From assembly GCA_019634055.1 (NCBI GenBank), contig JAHQVZ010000018.1, positions 1 through 49,322 on the forward strand: a DNA stretch of 49,322 bases, written 5' to 3'. Source of the stretch: Leptolyngbyaceae cyanobacterium MAG.088. GTDB taxonomy: Bacteria > Cyanobacteriota > Cyanobacteriia > Phormidesmidales > Phormidesmidaceae. The notes below the pieces were generated by a model that saw only the letters and a list, made by a program, of their open reading frames with translations, had not been told where the DNA came from and did not search any database. Both the position numbers and the translations under genes were made by a program. Below, piece after piece: positions 27,561 through 37,900 of the stretch (its first letter is position 1; each line of letters begins with the position of its first letter).

Positions 27561-30500
27561 TTAAGATTGGGGATAGCGACAGACTGATAATAGTTCATCC
27601 TGCATTAACCATAACTTGACCTCAAATTTATAGGACTGGTACATAATGACGACTTGGTTATCGTGAGGCATATAAGATGCCATTTGCCATGCTTGAGGAT
27701 TATCTAAAAATCTTAAACCTACAGCATTAGATGCAGCCTCTTTTGCACTCATAATAGATAACCAGACATGCACATCTGCACCTGATAACCAACGCTTTTC
27801 TTCAGCAGAAAAGATAATATCAAACGGTTGGTCTCTTTGCGATTGACCTAGATTTCTGAAGTCAAGACCCACTCGAAAACCCGGCGGTTCCAGGACAGCC
27901 ACAGCTTCTGATTCCTGATAGATCAGGCTTACATTGGGTAACGCAAATCGCGATTGTAACTGAGGGCAGTAAATTACTGGCTTTCCATCATCATTGGAAA
28001 AAATACCGACATCGATGGGAGCAAGGTTAACTCCTAGGCTTTCACTAGCCCATTGTCTTACTACATCTTTAGCAGCTATACGCCCTAACAGCCAATCTAT
28101 ACGACGACTCCCCGTTTCAGGGAGAGCATACCAAAATTCTCTTTCTTGGGGCATTAACATAAGGTGTACCAATGCCCTTGGACAAATGCTACCGGAAACA
28201 GAGAAAAACTCTGACGGAAGATTGGCAATGCGACGACAAATTAAACCGGTTTCACCCTGTAGCCATGGTTCTGAAAAGTAGCTCTGCTGAGGGTTGAGAC
28301 GACATTCCGCATAAGGTACAGGTACAGGGAAGTAGAGAGACTGTAATCCAATAATACGACTAACAACGCGCCCATGATCGTCAAGAAAATCAAAATCAGC
28401 TGTCAAAAATCGATTAGTCTCAAGAAAGCGGACTTGACCTCGGCATCTTACTGCTGTTTTGGGCAACTCTGATTGATACTGAACAACTGATTGAATATGG
28501 AACGGAAACAGATGAAAGTTGGTTCCCCATTGTTCAGCCACCCAAAATGCAGCTAACTGGGTAGCGGCATCTAGCATAACCATATCCAACTGAAACAATG
28601 GCTTGACTGGTGGATAGAAGAACTGCTGTGAATGCAATAACGTTTTTACATTGGCCTCAATCCCTTCAGGCCCCCATTGATAAATATGCTTGACCCCCTG
28701 AAATAAAGGACCATGAAACATACCTCGGGTATAAAGCTCACGATCAGACCAGCGTGATGCGAATGCTTGACTCAAAGTAAAGGGTAATGGATCAGGCGTA
28801 GCCAAAGAGGTCGAAGCCAACACAACCTTGCCTTCAAAAAGCTTTTGGGGCGAATTTGGTTGAGTATCGTCATCTGGTACAGATGACAGTGTAACCTGAA
28901 CAATTTTCTCAGCTTCTGCGACACCGCCCATCAACTGTGCCTGGATTTCTAAGACAAGCTCATCTTGATCAAGCGCAACCCAGTGAAAGCCTCGTATCTC
29001 CTTCACCTCAACAACCATTAGCCCTCCAGTTAGATAACTGGCGGCCTCTGCTACGATCTCTAGACTGCCGGTAAACGGTAAAACAGGTAAAGGAGTCCAA
29101 TCACGATGATAGCGAGAAGGAGAACTACCCAACGTATGATCGCGCAAAAAAGGATCTTGTTGGAGATTCAGGCGGCGCCGAGCATAAAGAGAATCTTGAC
29201 TGCGGGAAAGCACCTCACCCAGCATGGGCCAAGCAGCTTGAGGTTCTGACCCAGCCACTGAATCAGCTTTTGCATGAGAAAAAGCCGATCTATCTGCCTT
29301 GATTCTGTCACCACCACAAACGAGACCTGACAAACTAGCCTGCTGGCCTAAAAATTCCTGCATTAGGCCAAAATGTTGAGTCACAACAGATGACTGAACC
29401 GCTGAAAGATTAGTATTTTCAAGAGCAGCCCGGGGTGATATAGCCGGACTTGGGTTTGACTCTGGTTGAGAACCTTTCTCTGGTGACTGAGGAGGATATT
29501 GGGTATCAAGGTCAGACTCATCTGAGGGATGATTAGATGAGCGTGAGGCTAGCTGTGTTTGCAATTGATGAGCAAACGTGGTTGAAAGTTTAACGATTGG
29601 CATATCCAATCGTAATCGTAGATTGGATACAGCAGGCAGTTCTAAAGCGGAAATGTCATTTAGTGATAACGCCTTTAGATCACGATTGTCATAAAGTATT
29701 TCCGTTGAAATGGGCACCCCCAATGTCCACAGACGCCCTAAGAGCTGTTGAAACTGCAAAAGACCCGGTCGGTTTTGCAGATTACTAGACAAGGCAAGAT
29801 AATTGTTTCCTTTTAAAACATCATCGACAAAGGAAGTCAAATTACTACTAGGTCCAACCTCCACAAAAATACTTACACCCTGTTCATACAGCTTGGTAAT
29901 AGTTTCGCGAAATCTTACTCGACTTGACCACTGTTGAGCAGCTAGTGTGCGAATTCCTTCTGGATCTTCAGGGAAAGCATCCGTCGTTGAGCAGCTATAC
30001 AAAGGAACACGTCCAGGACCGACAGCAAGACTTTGATAAAACGTTTCGAAAGACTCAGCTACAGAGTTAAATAGGGGTGTATGATATGCCCTATCAAAAG
30101 GCAGTTTTTGGCAAATTGCACCAGCAGCATGAAGAGTCTTCTCTAGATCTTTCGCCACTTTTTCTGGAGCAAACAGTACAGCTTGGTTAGGACAGTTGTC
30201 CATGGCAAAATGCACTGAGTCAGGCACCTGAGCAAGGAGTGTTTCAAGTTTTTCGGGAGAAAACGCACCCACAGCCAGAAGCACACCTTTAGGGATCTGA
30301 TCTTGCTCTACAAGCTTGCGGTAAAGCTGGTTCAAATGGCGCATTCTCTTGCCCAGATCTGCTTTATCAAGCACCTTAATAACTTCAGAAGCAATGAGAG
30401 CAGACGTTTCACCAGTACTGTGACCAACCATCAAATCACAAGGCACACTAGCGTCTTGTAATAGCTGATTTAAAGCGAGGCTAGCAGTAAATACAGTTTC

Positions 30501-32462
30501 TGAAGCCACATCCATCGTAAACAACTGTTCTTGCGCAGACTGCTGCTCTTCAACAGTAAGACTGGTAGGGGGTGGAAAAATAAAGCGGCTAGGTGGATTC
30601 AGGCGATCTGAAAAAGTCTGGTCTAAAAAGTCGAGCCACTGTCTTACCTGAGGAAAATAGAGACATAAATCCGCCAACATATTGGGATATTGCGCCCCTT
30701 CTCCTGGAAACAAAAACGCAATTTTCCCGATAGGAGAGGCAGCATCAACTACTGAGTAGTGAATACCACTGCGGGTATGAAAGGGCTTCTCAGGATCTTG
30801 TTGCAATCGATTAAGAGCTTTATTTAACTTACTCTTTAAATCGCTTAAATCTTTAACGACCAAAGCCAATCGGTAAGAGTGACAAGGGCTTTGAGCCAGG
30901 CTCACCGCTAAATCTGCTAATTTGATCTCAGACTGATCAGCCCATTGGATAATCTGAGCGATGGTTTGCACTAGCTGATCACAACTTTCTGCGGATAATT
31001 GCATAAGCTCTGTTGGCCAATGCTTATGCAGAATAGTCGTCGGTGCCGGATTATATTCTTCCAAAATAGCATGGGCATTAATGCCACCAAACCCAAAAGC
31101 ATTAACCGCTGCCCGTCGCGGGACTTCACTGCTACCATGAATCCAAGGACGAGTTTGGTTATTAATATAGAATGAGGTTTTTTCTACGCCTAAGTCAGGA
31201 TTGACCTGATCGCAAAGGGTAGGCGGTAATATTTTGTGGTGAAGCGCTAAAGTCGATTTGATTAACCCAGCCGCTCCTGCAGCAATCGTACAGTGCCCAA
31301 TCATAGATTTCACCGAACCCAAAGCACGATGAGGCAGTTGCTCCTGACGATTCCCAAACACAGAGGCCAGAGACTGGATCTCAGTTCGATCACCCAAGGG
31401 AATGCCAGTGCCATGCGCTTCTACCAGACCAATAGTAGCAGGGTCAATTTGAGATGATTTAGCCTCGCCATAATAAGCCCGCTCCAGCGCTAAAACTTCT
31501 CCTTCAAAGCGTGGAGCCAACAAACCTAAGGCTTTACCATCACTAGAGACACCAATGCCTTTAACTAGAGCATAAATACGGTCTTGATCGCGTTCTGCAT
31601 CCCGTCGACGCTTGAGCACTAGAATGCCACATCCTTCACTTAATAAAGTGCCATCTGCGTCCTTATCAAAGGGTCGAATATTACTACGTGATAAAGCTCC
31701 CAGCTGGGCAAAGATCATATGTAATTGAGGTGGAGAAGGCACATGAACTCCACCAGCTAACATCAAATCACATCGCCCATTAAGTAATTCCTGAATCCCC
31801 ATTTCTACTGCTACTAGAGAGGACGAACAAGCAGCATCGATAACATAGTTGGGCCCCATTAATCCTAAACGATTGGCAATCCGCCCGGTTACAACATTGG
31901 GAACCATCCCTGGAGCCATCTCAGCCGTAAAGGGAGGGAGACTGGCTTTCATCTCTTGCCGCAACTGTACAACTGTCTCGGAAGAGAGTTCAGGGTGAAT
32001 TTTTTTGAGCAAATCTATGGTCTGATCGATCACCAAACCATGTTGGACTAAATTAACGAATCCTCTATTGACATAGGTACCGCGCCCCAAAATAATGCCC
32101 GTACCTTCACGGTTAAAATCTCGATCTCCATAGCCTGCATCTGTCAACGCTTCTTGGGCAAGTCTCAATGCTAAAAAGTGATCGGGATCTGCCCCCTCAA
32201 GAGAGTTCGGCATAATCCCAAAAGCCATAGGATTAAAATCTGCTAAATCCTCTACAAATCCCCCTCGACGAGTGTAAAGGCGATCATTACTATCTGCGTC
32301 TGGATCATAATAGGGTGTAGACCATTGTTCACTACCGTCACGGACAGCATCTACGCGATCAAAAATATTCTGCCAGTAAGTTTGTAAATCCTTAGCCCCA
32401 GGAAATAAGGCAGCCATACCAATAATGGCAATATCTGTATCGAGATCGGAGGAAACACTCAT
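27561..32462 (-). CDS. Type I PKS / PUFA-synthase-like protein: KS-AT-DH plus divergent C-terminal PPTase-like domain
   Basis: KS: NYVIDAACSSSLVAVE, VEAHGTGIPLGD, IGHCTIAAGAAGLIK; AT: IAFLFPGEGAQYPNM, MVGHSTGETSAL; DH-like double hotdog: LRDHTLG...LPVLPFTGSLEIVAEAAS; C-terminal VGLDFRNLG...FSAEEKRWL...SAKEAASNAVG. Confidence 0.9.
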   Translation of the reverse strand: MSVSSDLDTDIAIIGMAALFPGAKDLQTYWQNIFDRVDAVRDGSEQWSTPYYDPDADSNDRLYTRRGGFVEDLADFNPMAFGIMPNSLEGADPDHFLALRLAQEALTDAGYGDRDFNREGTGIILGRGTYVNRGFVNLVQHGLVIDQTIDLLKKIHPELSSETVVQLRQEMKASLPPFTAEMAPGMVPNVVTGRIANRLGLMGPNYVIDAACSSSLVAVEMGIQELLNGRCDLMLAGGVHVPSPPQLHMIFAQLGALSRSNIRPFDKDADGTLLSEGCGILVLKRRRDAERDQDRIYALVKGIGVSSDGKALGLLAPRFEGEVLALERAYYGEAKSSQIDPATIGLVEAHGTGIPLGDRTEIQSLASVFGNRQEQLPHRALGSVKSMIGHCTIAAGAAGLIKSTLALHHKILPPTLCDQVNPDLGVEKTSFYINNQTRPWIHGSSEVPRRAAVNAFGFGGINAHAILEEYNPAPTTILHKHWPTELMQLSAESCDQLVQTIAQIIQWADQSEIKLADLAVSLAQSPCHSYRLALVVKDLSDLKSKLNKALNRLQQDPEKPFHTRSGIHYSVVDAASPIGKIAFLFPGEGAQYPNMLADLCLYFPQVRQWLDFLDQTFSDRLNPPSRFIFPPPTSLTVEEQQSAQEQLFTMDVASETVFTASLALNQLLQDASVPCDLMVGHSTGETSALIASEVIKVLDKADLGKRMRHLNQLYRKLVEQDQIPKGVLLAVGAFSPEKLETLLAQVPDSVHFAMDNCPNQAVLFAPEKVAKDLEKTLHAAGAICQKLPFDRAYHTPLFNSVAESFETFYQSLAVGPGRVPLYSCSTTDAFPEDPEGIRTLAAQQWSSRVRFRETITKLYEQGVSIFVEVGPSSNLTSFVDDVLKGNNYLALSSNLQNRPGLLQFQQLLGRLWTLGVPISTEILYDNRDLKALSLNDISALELPAVSNLRLRLDMPIVKLSTTFAHQLQTQLASRSSNHPSDESDLDTQYPPQSPEKGSQPESNPSPAISPRAALENTNLSAVQSSVVTQHFGLMQEFLGQQASLSGLVCGGDRIKADRSAFSHAKADSVAGSEPQAAWPMLGEVLSRSQDSLYARRRLNLQQDPFLRDHTLGSSPSRYHRDWTPLPVLPFTGSLEIVAEAASYLTGGLMVVEVKEIRGFHWVALDQDELVLEIQAQLMGGVAEAEKIVQVTLSSVPDDDTQPNSPQKLFEGKVVLASTSLATPDPLPFTLSQAFASRWSDRELYTRGMFHGPLFQGVKHIYQWGPEGIEANVKTLLHSQQFFYPPVKPLFQLDMVMLDAATQLAAFWVAEQWGTNFHLFPFHIQSVVQYQSELPKTAVRCRGQVRFLETNRFLTADFDFLDDHGRVVSRIIGLQSLYFPVPVPYAECRLNPQQSYFSEPWLQGETGLICRRIANLPSEFFSVSGSICPRALVHLMLMPQEREFWYALPETGSRRIDWLLGRIAAKDVVRQWASESLGVNLAPIDVGIFSNDDGKPVIYCPQLQSRFALPNVSLIYQESEAVAVLEPPGFRVGLDFRNLGQSQRDQPFDIIFSAEEKRWLSGADVHVWLSIMSAKEAASNAVGLRFLDNPQAWQMASYMPHDNQVVIMYQSYKFEVKLWLMQDELLSVCRYPQS

Positions 32463-34969
32463 AACGATTGTGCAAGACGATTTAGGCTAGGGTTACAGGT
32501 ACTTTCAATATTTTGCATTTGGAGGTAAACGGCTCCACGATCGTCTACATACCAAGCATCATAATTGCAGCTCGTGGCATCAGCACTGTTAACCCTGAAC
32601 AAGCACTGTAAAGGAGTTGAAGGTGGAACAGTGCCATAGCGTACAACAGCACCTAATTTCGCGGGTAGTGCTGTTGTGTCATGGTGCAGCCGACTCCACA
32701 CAATCGCCAGTTGAGGAGGAACATCCAACAACCCTGGATCGAAAAGCCAGTGACTGTTTGTATTCAAGTTGGATTGAACAGACTGCCCCATCCAGTCAGA
32801 TGGATCACTGGGCTTTACCCAAGCATCAATCCCTTGAGGGGAAATCCCCTCAAGGGATTGAACCAGCTGAAATCGTTTTCCATGAAATAGGTACTTTTGA
32901 TAAGCTTTATCTGCTGTTAGGGAAAAAGAACCATCTAAGGGCACACAATTAATGAATGGAGAGGGAAGTAGTGCAGGCCGCATTATGACATGACCACGAT
33001 AGAATGGCAGATTACGCTCAGGATCGACAATCTCTACTGTAACTTGTAGTGCTGAAGCATCAGCATGACTAGAAGCCTTGGCTCGCAATCGAATCAGACA
33101 GCCCAACGTGTCATGCAGGACTACACCCCTCATGACGCGAAGATCTTTGACTTCTGACACCATCCATTCTGGCCAAGCAGCTTGAGCAAATTCCGCCATC
33201 CATTCCAAAGCAGCAGCAGCAGGTAGTACTGGCTTTTGATCAAGACAATGATCTCTTAAGTAGCAATCATGCTCTAAAACGAGCCGATGCTCCAAAACGA
33301 CGGTACTATCAGGCATCAGTACAGGCGGAGAAGCGATTAAAGGAAATTGCTGAGATGTAGACGAAACAGCAAGTTTCTGTCCAAGATCTGCCCCTTGTTC
33401 CACAACTCCTTGAAATTCATACAATTGAGCTTTTTCTTGCTCATCTTGTTCCCAGGGACCAGCCCCAGCAATTACTTCTACCGCATTCGTAGCGCCGTAG
33501 CGCAATTCGTTGTGAAAAAACTGACAACCACCAGGCAAAGGAATTGGTTCAATACCACGGGTGCGAAAATTATGCTTTACCTCATCAGAAGCCATGCCCG
33601 TTGAATCCCAAGGGCCCCAGTTAATCGCAACTACCCGAGTATGAGGCCAACGCCAATGTAACTGCCAAGCCATGCGATTCATCACCTCATTAGCGGCAGC
33701 ATAATCACATTGACCTTTGTTGCCATAACGCCCAGCAACTGAACTAAACAAGACAATTCCCTTTAAGCCAGATGGTCGTAGCTGACGACTCAAGATAAAA
33801 GCACTATCAACCTTTGTATTAAAGACACGATTGAACGCTTCTGGCGTTTTATCTTGGATTAACTTATCAAGAATGAGGCCAGCGCCGTGAACGACAAAAT
33901 CTAAACGATCGTAACGATTGTAAATATCGTTAATAGCCTGCCTGAATGCCTGACCATCCGAGACGTCAACGGATAGGTATTCGACGCTAGCACCCTTCTG
34001 TCGAAACTGATGTAAGCGCTCAAGGATCTCTCTCGCCTTCAAAAGCTGATGAATTTGTTGCTCGATCTGTACTGGCGTAGGCATCAAACCTTGAGAGCGA
34101 AAACGGGTCAGAAAAATCTTACGGAGGGCAGCAACTGAACTGATGCCTTCTGTTTCTGAACTTTCGTTGTCTGGCAAAGGAGAGCGCCCCAATAGGATTA
34201 AGGTACAGCCAACAGTAGCCAGTTCTAATAGAATCTCAGATGTAATTCCTCTAGCTCCTCCTGTGGCCATGACAACCCAATCAGAGGATGGCTGCCAATC
34301 AGGGACGCTGACACGGGAAGTGCCAGAAGAAGCTAACATTGTTCGAAAAATCGTACGTTTACCCGCAGGATAACCAACTTCGATCCGTCCTCCGGGTAAA
34401 CACAGCTCTTGATAAATGAAAGTTGCAGTTTGTTCAGCAGAAAGGTTGGAATCAAAATCTAGACTCTTACCGTGAACATTAGGCCACTCATTGACCATCG
34501 TCTTGATCAATCCAACCGGGCCTCCACTGCTAGCAAACCCTTCTAGTCCAGACTGGTTATTCCTGCCAAAATAACCTCCCATTAATGATGCTGAAACTAC
34601 GCGACCATGAGGTACATCCTGCAGATCGGTGGCACATAGATGAAGTAAGTGAAATAACACTTTGCTATGTTGCCAGGTATAGCGTTGCCATTCCGCAAGG
34701 TTTTTGAGTTCTTCTTGCTGAACTTGTAAGCCTGTCAAATGAACTATTCCATGAACAGGGCCGAATTGCTGTCGCGCCTGCTCCACTTTTGTCGTTATAG
34801 CCTCAAGAGATAAACAATCTTCTCTAGAGAGCAGTATAGGCTGAACACCTTGTTGACGAAGCTGTTCTATCAAGCATGGGGTTACTCCTTGATCATCCAC
34901 CGTCACCAAGAAAACACCCGCAAGCTTGATGGGCCGAACCTGAGGTAAAGGCTCAGCCTCTGCTTGCAT
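32459..34969 (-). CDS. PKS ketoreductase-dehydratase protein (KR-DH)
   Basis: N-terminal partial SDR fold; KR: VVMATGGARGITSEILLELA, FVVHGAGLILDKLI, GIVLFSSVAGRYGNKGQCDYAAANEVMNRMA; DH-like: LRDHCLDQKPVLPAAAALEWMAEFA. 4-nt overlap with the downstream gene and 1-nt TAATG overlap with the upstream gene. Confidence 0.9.
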   Translation of the reverse strand: MQAEAEPLPQVRPIKLAGVFLVTVDDQGVTPCLIEQLRQQGVQPILLSREDCLSLEAITTKVEQARQQFGPVHGIVHLTGLQVQQEELKNLAEWQRYTWQHSKVLFHLLHLCATDLQDVPHGRVVSASLMGGYFGRNNQSGLEGFASSGGPVGLIKTMVNEWPNVHGKSLDFDSNLSAEQTATFIYQELCLPGGRIEVGYPAGKRTIFRTMLASSGTSRVSVPDWQPSSDWVVMATGGARGITSEILLELATVGCTLILLGRSPLPDNESSETEGISSVAALRKIFLTRFRSQGLMPTPVQIEQQIHQLLKAREILERLHQFRQKGASVEYLSVDVSDGQAFRQAINDIYNRYDRLDFVVHGAGLILDKLIQDKTPEAFNRVFNTKVDSAFILSRQLRPSGLKGIVLFSSVAGRYGNKGQCDYAAANEVMNRMAWQLHWRWPHTRVVAINWGPWDSTGMASDEVKHNFRTRGIEPIPLPGGCQFFHNELRYGATNAVEVIAGAGPWEQDEQEKAQLYEFQGVVEQGADLGQKLAVSSTSQQFPLIASPPVLMPDSTVVLEHRLVLEHDCYLRDHCLDQKPVLPAAAALEWMAEFAQAAWPEWMVSEVKDLRVMRGVVLHDTLGCLIRLRAKASSHADASALQVTVEIVDPERNLPFYRGHVIMRPALLPSPFINCVPLDGSFSLTADKAYQKYLFHGKRFQLVQSLEGISPQGIDAWVKPSDPSDWMGQSVQSNLNTNSHWLFDPGLLDVPPQLAIVWSRLHHDTTALPAKLGAVVRYGTVPPSTPLQCLFRVNSADATSCNYDAWYVDDRGAVYLQMQNIESTCNPSLNRLAQSL

Positions 34970-37900
34970 TAAATAGCGGGGGACGTCAGCGATGCCGTGG
35001 ACGACTTTCCCAGGCTAGCAGTCTCCTGTTCTGGCGTCTCGGCTAACGTCAGAACATAATCAACGATTGCGTTAAGAGACTTCAGACGAGTCAACTGTTC
35101 CATTTGAGCTTGTAAGGCACTTGCTAATGGAGTTGGCAGCAATTTTTGTAAACCCCCAAAAATTTCTACCCGCTTAATCGAGTCAATGCCAAGTTCAGCT
35201 TCTAAATCTTGATCTAGGCCAAGCATCTCTGCGGGATAACCAGTCCTATCGCTAACCAAGTCAAGCAGTTGCGAAGTCAATGTGTCTCGATTCAGGGTCT
35301 CGTCCAACGACGGTTCTAAGGGAGAGTTAGACTCAGAAACATGGGTAGCAGGCTCATGGATAACAGGAGGAGCCTTTACCATGGCTGGTGGTGGTACGGG
35401 TACGGGAGAGGGCGCCGAGGGAGCATTAACCGGCATGGGTTGAGCAGCAGGCATGGGTAAGGCTGATGCACCTATCGGGCCGTGAATCGTTTCCGGTGGT
35501 GCCATATTGTGACCATTGTAAGTAGCACCACCATTTAAGGATGGTTGTTGCCCAGGGTCGTAAGCTAATCTCTGCGGCATAGCTGGAGCTGAAGCACCAT
35601 TGGAGTTAGTGAAATTGGGATGCTGCTGCCCGTTAGGTAATTGTGAAGGCCAAGCATTCATATTAGGAGTGGATGTCCCTGCCCCAACGACTCCATTGGG
35701 AGCTAGCTGTCCACCTCCCACAAGAAAAGAACGCATAACCTGCTCCTGCACCATCAAAAACTGCTGCATGGTTTGCTGATAAGCTTGATAGGCTGCGAGG
35801 GCGGCATCTTGAGAAAATTGAGGGTGAGACATAGGAGAAGAGGATGTAGAAGTAGACGATAGATGTAAGTTCGATTGCACGGGACCTTTAGAAATATTTC
35901 TGTCAGTTGGAGAGATATTCCTAGAAGTGAATGATTGGGGTAACAAAGGTCCTTCGCTAGATACTTGCTTTGGGGGCGTAGCACCTAAATTTTTAGAAGG
36001 GGAATTTCTTTGGGAAGAGTGATTATTCGATAATACTTTTGAAGTGGAAGAGGGGGAGTGATAAGACTTAACCTGAACAGGTTCTATAGGCAAAGATGCA
36101 GCGGTCAAAGGAGGACGCTTTCCAGGATAACCAATCGCTTGATTCGATGGACGAACACTTCCTCCATTTACAAACCAGGAAGACTTTGAAGGTGTCAGAG
36201 AATTCTTTTTACTAAATAGGTGATTCAAGTTTAGAGTACTTACCTGACAGTCATCAAAGAGAGCAGACCATTTCAGATTAATCCCCTGCGTGGCCAAGGT
36301 CGCTAAAGCCACCAAAAAGCCTTGTAAGCCTTGATCCCTAATACAATCTAAACTGACTGCCGTATGAGGCTGTTGTGCAAGAATCTGATCCACCAAGCGG
36401 GTCAACACTTGTTTCGGTCCCACTTCTAGAAATACTCTGGCTCCTGAGTTATACATGGAGTGGATTTGATCAACAAATTTCACCCCTGTTGTAACTTGGC
36501 GCGATAATTGACTTCGGATTTCTTCAGATGTTGCTGGATAGAGATTAGCAGTACTGTTGCTATACACAGGCATCTGAGGAGCATTGATAGTTGCTTTGCC
36601 AATTGCCTGGTATAAATCAGTTTCTATACCCTCCATCAAAGGAGAATGAAAAGCACCAGCCACTGGCAACAAACGAGCTGTAATCTCTTCAGTAGTGAGC
36701 TTATCAACTAAAGATTCCACCAATGGTCTTGGCCCCGAGATAACGCACTGTAATGGTGCATTATGATTAGCTAAAACAATCCCAGTAAAGTCTTGCAAAT
36801 AGAGTTCAACTTCCTCTCGTGTAGCCTGAATTGCAGCCATTGCCCCCTCTGACTGATGACATGCTGCGGACATTAGATCACCACGAATGCTGGAAAGAGA
36901 GACTAAATCTTCTTGTGAGATACAGCCTGCACCATGAAGCGCAACATATTCTCCATAGCTATGTCCACCGACCATAGTAGGCTGTATCTCAAGCCGATTG
37001 AGTAGCCCCAGTAATCCAGAAGAAACTGCACCAATAGCAGGCTGAGCCACACTTGAGTCCTTTAAGCGATCTATTTGCTGATCTTGATCGTCTTCTGAAA
37101 AGGCTCCAGGAGGATAAATAAATTGGCTGAGTGGCTCTTTTTGCTGTTGCTGCAAGGTTTTCTCAGACAATTCCAAAGCCTGACGCACCTCAGTAAAATA
37201 AAGTGCGACTTCCCGAATCATATTTGGATATTGCGAACCTTGACCAGGAAATAACAAAGCAATCTTTGGGGTTTCACCGACCTCCGAATTAACCTGGACT
37301 TGAGGCGTCAAAGATTGAGTGTTGTTGTTCTCCAGAGAGTCAATTGCCAGGCTGAGCTTCGTCTGTAAGTCGATTAAGTCACTAGCAACAATTGCGACAA
37401 CTACCTTTGGCTGTTTACAGGCTTCAGCTTGTCGGGCCAACGTGTAGGCAAGGTCTTGAAAACCAGGATCGGCAACGGACTGCAAAGCTTTTTGCAACCT
37501 GACTAAGCTTGAGAACAATGTCTTAAAGCTAGTCGCAGACCACAGAAATAGCTCCCAAGGACGACTAGGACCACCTAGGATAGGTGATTGAAGACCACCA
37601 GTATACTCTTCTAATACTGCATGAAAGTTGGTGCCGCCAAAACCAAAGGCACTGGCTGCGCCGCGACGAGGATTTTTAGTAGACGCTAGCCAAGGTGAAG
37701 GCTGCTTAAGCAAATAGACTGGGCTATGAGGATCAGAGATTTTAGGTAATGGAGTCTCAACTCCTACATGAGGAGGCAGCACTCGATGATGTAAAGCCAG
37801 GGCAACTTTAGTGAGCCCAGCAACACCAGCAGTACTTTTAGTATGACCAACTAACGTTTTCAAGGAACCAATAGCACATGAGTTAGGAGAGCTTTGGGCC

